From contig NZ_QMEA01000022.1 in the NCBI RefSeq assembly GCF_012912105.1, forward strand, positions 1-64,000: 64,000 bases of DNA, in the 5' to 3' direction. The stretch comes from Brasilonema sp. UFV-L1. GTDB taxonomy: Bacteria; Cyanobacteriota; Cyanobacteriia; Cyanobacteriales; Nostocaceae. Under the pieces are notes generated by a model that was given only the letters and a program-made list of their open reading frames with translations, did no database searches and had not been told where the DNA came from. The position numbers and the translations under genes are program-made. Below, piece by piece: positions 56,740 through 64,000 of the stretch; position 1 is the first letter of the stretch, and every line of letters begins with the position of its first letter.

Positions 56740-56860
56740 ACACTTTCACCATTTCTTTTGGGTTTGTGTTTTCTTATTTCCGATTAAAACTCATGGGTGG
56801 AAAGTGCTCTTTCCTCTACTCAAATTCCCTCGTTCTTCAGATTCTCTCGTTCTTCAGATT

Positions 56861-57114
56861 CTCTCGTTCCTATGCTCTGCATAGGAATGCCTAAAACGAG
56901 GCTCCGCCTCCCAATTATTATATTGATATTGAGGCAGAGCCTCAAGTTATGCATTCCTAGCCTCTGGCTGGGAACGAGAAATTTCTCTCGTTTCTCTCGT
57001 TCCTATGCTCTGCATAGGAATGCCTAAAACGAGGCTCCGCCTCCCAATTATTATATTGATATTGAGGCAGAGCCTCAAGTTATGCATTCCTAGCCTCTGG
57101 CTGGGAACGAGAAA
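56861..57114. repeat. Tandem pair of family D repeats
   Basis: Two nearly identical units of about 120 bases (56861-56981 and 56995-57114) each read TCTCGTTCCTATGCTCTGCA, a GAGGCTCCGCCTCCC palindrome, an A+T core and GCCTCTGGCTGGGAACGAGA. The near-identity suggests recent duplication. ORFs on both strands through them share the same peptide and are artefacts. Confidence 0.85.
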
Positions 57115-57119
57115 TAGGA

Positions 57120-57228
57120 TTGTTTTTGGAAATTTCACACATGTAGAGACGTTGCATCCGAAAGTTCTACAAATGCATGCAACATCTCTACAAAGGTTAC
57201 CGTTCTTGCAAATTATCTTATCTGAACG
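57120..57228. repeat. Degenerate MITE with one terminal repeat
   Basis: GTAGAGACGTTGCATCC... and GGATGCATGCAACATCTCTAC-like arms give a damaged version of the MITE palindrome, and the right end CTTATCTGAACGGTATTG (57211-57228) is the exact inverse of the left end at 12776. The other terminus is missing. Confidence 0.6.
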
Positions 57229-57312
57229 GTATTGTCCCATAACTGGAAATATCACTTTCCACCTACTCACTACATTAAATACATGAAAGTCAAAGATTAG
57301 TGAGTCGTAGAA

Positions 57313-58272
57313 ATGAAACTTACTCAATTATTCCCAATCACATTAGTTTTATCTATGGGGTGCATCTTGACTGGAACAACTAGCAAACAACCTCTACTGC
57401 GAGTGTTGGGTGAAATCACTGCTTTGGGAGCTATTTCTAGAGAAATGCTAGTCAAACAGCACCAACTAGATGCCAATCACCAAAAGCAATTAACCCTCTT
57501 AACGAAAGAGAATACCTGCTTGCAAGCTAAACTCTCTGATGCACAGTGTGAATTTAATAAACTTGAGAAAAAAGTCAAAACTCAAAACACCTGTCAGCGT
57601 CTTTATCTTTCTAAAATCGATAAGTTGCAGCATCAACAAAAGGTAATTTTAGGAAATATCGCTCAACTACAAGAGAAGTTAGCTAAGAAAACGACTGCTA
57701 AATCTGAAATTGATCAACAAGTTTTTAAAAAACCATCAGTGAAATCTCTTCCCGAGACTCAAACATCGGTAACTCGTGTTTATATTGATGGCAATAATTT
57801 AAGTTTTGCTCTCGATAGCTTGCAGATTGAGGCAGATTATAATGCTTTGCGGGTAGAACTTTCTCAAAATGCAACTGTTACCACTTTTAAATATTACACT
57901 GGTGTTCATTCACCCATGAGTGAAGGACAAAAACGTTTTATTAGTTATTTAGAACATTTGCGTTATGAAGTCATTGGACTTCCTATTTTACCTCGACCTG
58001 ATAGCAAGAATGTCAAAACTGTTGGTGATGATGTCAAAATTGCTGTCGATATGTTGGGAGAAGTGAAACCGCAAGATAAGGTGATTCTTGTGAGTGGTGA
58101 TGGTGATTTTATTCCTGCTATTGAGGAACTTCAACGACGCGGTGCTCAAGTCACGGTTATTGCGAAGAAAACAATGCTGAGTGAGCAACTTTCCCAAATA
58201 GCTGATGATGTTGTTTTGTTAGATGATATCCAATATGAAATCGCTAAATACAGAAAGTTTAATGCGGCTTAA
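57313..58272 (+). CDS. NYN-domain protein with signal/anchor and coiled coil
   Basis: 319-residue protein. Residues 5-20 are hydrophobic (FPITLVLSMGCILTG, perhaps a lipobox or anchor), and residues 45-130 form a coiled coil. A NYN nuclease-like domain follows at 150-310: VYIDGNNLSFALDSL with the first Asp, VGDDVKIAVDML, and VILVSGDGDFIPAIEELQRR with the DGDF loop. It lies divergent from the shorter NYN gene at 56739 across 570 bases of repeats. Like that protein it has all the acidic residues of an active PIN-like RNase. Anchoring of a nuclease domain by an N-terminal hydrophobic segment is unusual. Confidence 0.85.
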   Translation: MKLTQLFPITLVLSMGCILTGTTSKQPLLRVLGEITALGAISREMLVKQHQLDANHQKQLTLLTKENTCLQAKLSDAQCEFNKLEKKVKTQNTCQRLYLSKIDKLQHQQKVILGNIAQLQEKLAKKTTAKSEIDQQVFKKPSVKSLPETQTSVTRVYIDGNNLSFALDSLQIEADYNALRVELSQNATVTTFKYYTGVHSPMSEGQKRFISYLEHLRYEVIGLPILPRPDSKNVKTVGDDVKIAVDMLGEVKPQDKVILVSGDGDFIPAIEELQRRGAQVTVIAKKTMLSEQLSQIADDVVLLDDIQYEIAKYRKFNAA

Positions 58273-58470
58273 GTAGGTGGGCGGGAAAATTTATCAGTAT
58301 GTCCGCAGCGTGCCCGGAGGGCATACGAAGCGACAGCGTAGTGTAGCAATCACAAGATATGGGATTGCTTTGCTCCACTACGTTGCGCTCGCAATGACAA
58401 TTCATAACCTGGATTTGATACAACTTACACATTTGGGATGCTCCCGTGCCTTGGTGCGTTCTGTTCTCAA

Positions 58471-58812
58471 CTAAATATTCCAAAATTCCTGCGCCATTGC
58501 TTCAATCGTTCTTTCTAAAGAAGGCAAATAGTTTTCAATGACATTCCAAACAATATCAAGGTCTACACTTAGATATTCGTGGGTTAATCTATTACGAAAG
58601 CCAGCAATATTACTCCATTCTGTCTCAGGGTATGCATTTTTCCAATCAGTTGGTAATTTTTGTACAGACTCACACATCACCTGAATATTTCTTCAAACTG
58701 CATCTTGGGTTTTAATATCATTAAAAAATACTTCTTTACCTTCAAATGTATATTGCTTAATTCTGTTGATACAATCCCGAATGTGAATAAGATAAATCCG
58801 ACTGTCTTTCAT
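58471..58812 (-). pseudogene. hepT: hepT toxin broken by an in-frame stop
   Basis: HEPN (DUF86/HepT) ribonuclease toxin. The frame starts at 58812 (MKDSRIYLIHIRDCINRIKQ), then reads DIKTQDAV, TGA, RNIQVMCESVQKL, and the catalytic motif region FRNRLTHEYLSVDLD. A TGA in place of a leucine or isoleucine codon near 58690 is the only defect visible. The start overlaps the mntA stop by four bases (ATGA), as in intact HEPN/MNT pairs. Loss of the toxin, with the antitoxin still intact, would be expected to be tolerated. Sequencing error or readthrough is possible. Confidence 0.82.
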
Positions 58813-59102
58813 AAAGGAATAGCCTCTTTTAAGACTTGATCTTGAATAAAATAATGTAAAGAATTAGTAGTTACCACATCAACCTTCCGATTCAACAAAG
58901 TTTCTAACTCTTGAACCAAGCCACCAGGAAACCAAGGTGTAATTTTATTCAAGTCATAATCAATCAAAAAATCAATATCACTGCTTGGTGTTTCTTCTCC
59001 TCTAGCTACACTACCAAAAATTCGGATATTATAAGCACCATGTTTAGCAGCAATACTGATAATTTCTGCTCGTTTTTCTTGGAGAAGTTCTTTTAATCCC
59101 AT
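58809..59102 (-). CDS. mntA: MNT nucleotidyltransferase antitoxin
   Basis: 97-residue minimal nucleotidyltransferase. It carries the GSVARGEETPSSDIDFLIDY motif (GSxxxG...DxD) at residues 31-50, and a further acidic D in VDVVTT. Members AMPylate a tyrosine near the HEPN active site of HepT and so neutralise it. It is translationally coupled to the broken hepT downstream. The pair lies immediately left of the CRISPR array, as a defence-island neighbour rather than a CRISPR gene. Confidence 0.9.
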   Translation of the reverse strand: MGLKELLQEKRAEIISIAAKHGAYNIRIFGSVARGEETPSSDIDFLIDYDLNKITPWFPGGLVQELETLLNRKVDVVTTNSLHYFIQDQVLKEAIPL

Positions 59103-59158
59103 TTTTTACTTTCTCTTATAAAACTACAGCTTATTTTAAAACATCATCTTTAATCACT

Positions 59159-62100
59159 GTTTCCAACTAATCCGATTTAACCCAATCGGTAGGGGAGATG
59201 GTGGGGACGAAGCAAAGCCTAGTCTTACTGGTTTCCAACTAATCCGATTTAACCCAATCGGTAGGGAATTGAGCTTGCATTATTGTCTCCTGTAAAACTT
59301 GAGAGTTTCCAACTAATCCGATTTAACCCAATCGGTAGGGCAGTAGTGAAGATCAGGGTAAAAGCTCTGAAAAGTTTCCAACTAATCCGATTTAACCCAA
59401 TCGGTAGGGGCAGATTGCTATAAAAAGGATAAAGATGGGAACATAACTCGTTTCCAACTAATCCGATTTAACCCAATCGGTAGGGTACAGCTTTCTCCCA
59501 TACAAACAGCGCTATCGCTAATCGTTTCCAACTAATCCGATTTAACCCAATCGGTAGGGCATTAAATGAAGCGGCAATCAGCCAGATGCTCTTTAATGTT
59601 TCCAACTAATCCGATTTAACCCAATCGGTAGGGGTCATTATGTCTAACTTCGCAAACGCTAATCCTGTTGTTTCCAACTAATCCGATTTAACCCAATCGG
59701 TAGGGAATGGAAAAAACGCAGCTGCCTTTGACCCTATAAACGTTTCCAACTAATCCGATTTAACCCAATCGGTAGGGCAGTTAATTAACTTCACTATACG
59801 AGAAAACTATACAGAGTTTCCAACTAATCCGATTTAACCCAATCGGTAGGGTTGCAGGAACAGATGATGCATTTACGCAAGATGAGCTTGTTTCCAACTA
59901 ATCCGATTTAACCCAATCGGTAGGGGCGGCATAATCGCTGTTACTCGTGAAGGAAAAGAAGTTTCCAACTAATCCGATTTAACCCAATCGGTAGGGAGGC
60001 AGTAATTTCCGCTTTTGTTTTGTGTATTTCTTTGTTTCCAACTAATCCGATTTAACCCAATCGGTAGGGCGGCAAAAAAAGAAGAAAAAACCGACACAAA
60101 AAGTTTCCAACTAATCCGATTTAACCCAATCGGTAGGGAATTGTTTTTTTTGCCGAACAGCCTGAAGAAAAAGTTTCCAACTAATCCGATTTAACCCAAT
60201 CGGTAGGGTACTATCATAAGTGTGTTAGCACTTGTGACAATTATAGGTTTCCAACTAATCCGATTTAACCCAATCGGTAGGGAGACAGTAAACCAAAACG
60301 ATCCTGACGTTCAAACACGTCAGGTTTCCAACTAATCCGATTTAACCCAATCGGTAGGGTGGTGCAAAAAAACAAAGATAGAATTCTTTTGGTAAAAACG
60401 TTTCCAACTAATCCGATTTAACCCAATCGGTAGGGTGGTAATGTGTTAGACAACAATTAGTTCATGTTGTAAGATTAAGGTTTCCAACTAATCCGATTTA
60501 ACCCAATCGGTAGGGGCAGGAGAAAAAATTATAGTTGAGACATGTACTAGCGTTTCCAACTAATCCGATTTAACCCAATCGGTAGGGAAATGAGCAAAAG
60601 AAAGAGATTATTGGAACCTACTTGTTTCCAACTAATCCGATTTAACCCAATCGGTAGGGAAGGGAGTCCTAGGCAAACGATTGCCTGAAGAGTTTCCAAC
60701 TAATCCGATTTAACCCAATCGGTAGGGGGGTATACCAATACAAAAGGAGAAACACCCATGTTAACGGTTTCCAACTAATCCGATTTAACCCAATCGGTAG
60801 GGAGTTTGAAAAAAGCTCTTTTTGCTACCTCTTTCATCGCTATGTTTCCAACTAATCCGATTTAACCCAATCGGTAGGGTCTTGCTGATCAAAAATCTAA
60901 ACCAGTATCGCAAGAGGTTTCCAACTAATCCGATTTAACCCAATCGGTAGGGTGTTTTCACTGGGCACGACCCCGTGCCTGAAGGAGACGGTTTCCAACT
61001 AATCCGATTTAACCCAATCGGTAGGGTACTTAAAGAAACCGGAGAAAAGTGGGAAGCGATTCACGTTCCCGTTTCCAACTAATCCGATTTAACCCAATCG
61101 GTAGGGCATCACTCCTCAGTATTGGGTAGGGGGTTATCCTAAAGTTTCCAACTAATCCGATTTAACCCAATCGGTAGGGTTGTAGTACAAGAAGTCGTCC
61201 GTATCGCTTAACTTCGTTTCCAACTAATCCGATTTAACCCAATCGGTAGGGAGAAGTTGAGTTTGATTCTAGTTTGCCTGGCTCAAGAGGTAGTTTCCAA
61301 CTAATCCGATTTAACCCAATCGGTAGGGGAGTTAACTAAGAATACTGGGGAAAAATGGGAAGCGATTCGTTTCCAACTAATCCGATTTAACCCAATCGGT
61401 AGGGTACCAATTAACTGCACACCATTCTGGGTTACTTTGAATGTTTCCAACTAATCCGATTTAACCCAATCGGTAGGGACTTTATCGTTGCAGCTGGTTC
61501 AGTTGACGGAGTTTTAGCCTGTTTCCAACTAATCCGATTTAACCCAATCGGTAGGGTTACTATTGCTACTTCTCTATTTACAGCTTTCTCCCATAGTTTC
61601 CAACTAATCCGATTTAACCCAATCGGTAGGGGTTACCGAGGAGTGGCTAAACAGGCATGATTTAAAGTTTCCAACTAATCCGATTTAACCCAATCGGTAG
61701 GGGACAGCAACGCTTGCTCAAACGTTAATGGGCTAACGTTTCCAACTAATCCGATTTAACCCAATCGGTAGGGTCAAACCGGCGAAATCGTTGAGTTAAT
61801 TTCTTTAAGTTTCCAACTAATCCGATTTAACCCAATCGGTAGGGTCGCGGTACAGTAGAGATTTGTCGGGGAGATAAGTGTAAGTTTCCAACTAATCCGA
61901 TTTAACCCAATCGGTAGGGCGCTTCTGGCACGCTATATACCCAAGTTCTTTAAACTGAGCGGTTTCCAACTAATCCGATTTAACCCAATCGGTAGGGTCT
62001 TTTGCCAATAGCCAAGAACTTTCTTCTTTGAATTCTGTTTCCAACTAATCCGATTTAACCCAATCGGTAGGGGCGAGAATGATCGTCGAGGTCGGAAACC

Positions 62101-63395
62101 GCTTCTAGAAGGTTTCCAACTAATCCGATTTAACCCAATCGGTAGGGATAACTCAAGTTCTTGCAGAGGAAACACCTCCAAAGTTTCCAACTAATCCGAT
62201 TTAACCCAATCGGTAGGGTTCTCCTAACGAAGTTGTAACTAAGTTACAAAATGAATTGTTTCCAACTAATCCGATTTAACCCAATCGGTAGGGAGGCAAT
62301 CAAGCCTAAAAAAAGCCGTAGGCATTTGGGATTCGTTTCCAACTAATCCGATTTAACCCAATCGGTAGGGGTTTTAAATCGTCGTTCTTCTATCCAGCAA
62401 CAGAAGTTTCCAACTAATCCGATTTAACCCAATCGGTAGGGCAAAAATGTCCCTACCAAAAAGGTCTTACTTTGGAGAACCGTTTCCAACTAATCCGATT
62501 TAACCCAATCGGTAGGGTGCTAGCGCTGAATCAGCATGGCAGTATACTGCTGAAAGGGAGTTTCCAACTAATCCGATTTAACCCAATCGGTAGGGGGGTA
62601 TTTAAACCTCGTGATGCCGAGAGTAAGGTTTCCAACTAATCCGATTTAACCCAATCGGTAGGGGTGACAAAACTGATAGCAACAGGCAGCGTAGTGATGA
62701 CGTTTCCAACTAATCCGATTTAACCCAATCGGTAGGGACTTGGGACAATAAGAAAGTAGAAGAGAGCCCTGAGGTTTCCAACTAATCCGATTTAACCCAA
62801 TCGGTAGGGTACCACGGAACAGCTGAACAACTACGACAACAGACAGTTTCCAACTAATCCGATTTAACCCAATCGGTAGGGAAGCAACTTCAGTGATGCT
62901 GATCAATCTTCTAGCGTGAGTGTTTCCAACTAATCCGATTTAACCCAATCGGTAGGGGCTGCTTCCTTGTTTATTTCCGGCGTTGTTCTCATTTCGTTTC
63001 CAACTAATCCGATTTAACCCAATCGGTAGGGAAATCAATTACAATTCGGTTTTTCTTGACCTGTAACGTTTCCAACTAATCCGATTTAACCCAATCGGTA
63101 GGGTAACCCAGAATGGTGCAACGGTAAGTGCAGGAATGTTTCCAACTAATCCGATTTAACCCAATCGGTAGGGTGGCAACTGTTGCTAACCAAGACCTAG
63201 CTACTGCTATGTTTCCAACTAATCCGATTTAACCCAATCGGTAGGGGTTAATTTAGGAATTGATTACTATGCCTCAATCTAGGTTTCCAACTAATCCGAT
63301 TTAACCCAATCGGTAGGGTTCTTCTGTCTTCGCACAGTCTGCTCCTAAAGCTACTACAAGTTTCCAACTAATCCGATTTAACCCAATCGGTAGGG
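59159..63395 (-). CRISPR. CRISPR array, 58 repeats and 57 spacers
   Basis: Thirty-six-base repeats start GTTTCCAACTAATCC and end CCCAATCGGTAGGG on the + strand; all 58 copies look identical. Spacers are about 33 to 44 bases. The repeat contains CCGATT/AATCGG, a six-base stem. On the minus strand the repeat ends GTTGGAAAC, the usual form of a 3' end leading to an eight-base crRNA handle. A promoter-containing leader and cas2 lie on the right, so transcription runs right to left and spacers near 63360 should be the newest. Two spacer pairs are related (see findings). The cmr operon is 12-18 kb to the left on the same strand; no cas6 or cas1 is in the window. Confidence 0.98.
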
Positions 63396-63613
63396 GGTTC
63401 GTCTAGCAGCCCTTACCCAGTAAGGGTTCCAGCCGCCAAATCGACACCACTCTCAAATACATTATATATGTTGTGCGAAATTGAGCAAAACACATACCTC
63501 AAATCCTTGCCCTACAAGCAATCGACACCACTCAACGAAAAATATAGGGTTTCGGCGATTTGGCGAGTGGTGTCGATGCACCATCTAAAAATCACCCCTA
63601 ATCTTCCCCAAAC
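63396..63613 (-). promoter_or_regulatory. CRISPR leader with promoter and inverted motif
   Basis: On the minus strand a TATAAT (63461-63466) and a 16-base-upstream TTGCTC (63483-63488) form a good promoter for the array. TCGACACCACTC occurs directly at 63441-63452 and 63522-63533 and inverted at 63565-63576. Next to the first repeat, CCCTTAC and GTAAGGG (63410-63416, 63420-63426) form a seven-base hairpin with a three-base loop. These may be adaptation or IHF-like bending sites (inference). Confidence 0.75.
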
Positions 63614-63889
63614 CTAGATGACATAATACTTTGGCGGTGGTTGGGGAGACTCACCACCAATTGTTAACACCCTGGAAACCGCCTCCTGCGATATCCAGTA
63701 AAACCGCACATTATCCTCCACAGGTTTAACTAACTTTTTTACCTTTTCATGAAGTTCTCGCATTTCCTCCAAACTGAGAAAACACTCAAACACAGAAAGT
63801 TGGACTCTTCGCCCATATCCCTCCAGGAAATTAGATAACTTCGTGCGCCTTTTATCATTAGGAATATCATACACAATAAGCACCAGCAT
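63614..63889 (-). CDS. cas2: Cas2 adaptation nuclease-fold protein
   Basis: 91-residue Cas2. The VLIVYDIPNDKRRTKLSNFL start (the acidic D in the first strand is conserved), GRRVQLSVFECFLS, and RFYWIS with a PPKYYVI C-terminus match the family. It forms with Cas1 the spacer integrase; Cas1 is expected upstream, beyond the right edge. It is transcribed leftwards into the leader. The last 110 bases of the window upstream of it contain no recognisable gene. Confidence 0.93.
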   Translation of the reverse strand: MLVLIVYDIPNDKRRTKLSNFLEGYGRRVQLSVFECFLSLEEMRELHEKVKKLVKPVEDNVRFYWISQEAVSRVLTIGGESPQPPPKYYVI

Positions 63890-64000
63890 GAAACAATTAG
63901 ATAATATAAATTCATGAAAATACCAGTTTTTTAGGATAATTCAAAACAAAGCAAGCATATTAAATGTGTAAGTTATATCAAACTTAGATAATGACTTGTC

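Noticed and set aside
56797-57327. Several ORFs on both strands between the NYN genes
   Set aside because: Two share the same peptide because they read two copies of a tandem repeat.
61933-62190. 85-residue minus-strand ORF inside the array
   Set aside because: It is built of the translated CRISPR repeat (LPIGLNRISWK) and spacers. The same holds for 62646-62906.

Overview
The window looks like chromosome of a filamentous, Nostocales-type cyanobacterium. Directly visible signs are many GCGATCGC (HIP1) octamers, STRR-type short tandem repeats (TTTTGAA, AGTCAAA and TTATCAG families), two xisH-xisI pairs, WD40 proteins fused to NTPase domains, DUF4278 and vWA/MoxR-associated N-terminal domains, and dense small palindromic repeats between genes. 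No rRNA or tRNA gene was recognised.

Region 1 (1-8.8 kb) is mixed: a Ser/Thr kinase that ends abruptly, phosphoglucomutase (pgm), a small basic exported protein, a three-gene minus-strand operon (coiled-coil protein, ParA/MinD-like ATPase, vMAP-AAA ATPase), a frameshifted xisH with intact xisI, and a tandem split-barrel flavin-type protein. Region 2 (8.9-20 kb) holds a giant NB-ARC protein with 14 WD40 repeats, an intact xisH-xisI pair and an 1825-residue LamG/coiled-coil protein of unknown role. Region 3 (19.8-28.5 kb) holds a DUF4278 protein, an unlisted 58-residue signal-peptide-bearing ORF, a flavin monooxygenase, a cyclic-peptide-type ABC exporter and an AAA-WD40 protein. Four of these share a long upstream promoter-like motif, so they may form one regulon.

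Region 4 (29-44 kb) is a surface polysaccharide cluster: UDP-galactopyranose mutase, GT2, hexapeptide acyltransferase, methyltransferase, Wzm/Wzt ABC exporter, GT4-like and GT39-like transferases. It is interrupted by a ParB-like gene and by a roughly 350-bp stretch with many nested inverted repeats, a candidate structured RNA. GAPDH (gap) closes the region.

Region 5 (45.4-64 kb) is a defence region. About 10 kb of minus-strand genes run in the order ubiquitin-like protein, E2, JAB-E1 fusion, Csx3-AAA, Cas10 (no HD domain), Cmr3, Cmr4, Cmr5 and a Cmr6/Cmr1-like RAMP fusion. Two NYN-domain nuclease-like genes, a broken hepT with mntA, a 58-repeat CRISPR array with its leader, and cas2 follow. 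The main candidate for an undescribed system is this coupling of a complete ubiquitin-like conjugation cassette to a type III-B CRISPR complex that lacks any recognisable CARF effector in the window. The two NYN proteins are alternative candidate outputs. Two pairs of CRISPR spacers point to repeated encounters with related targets.
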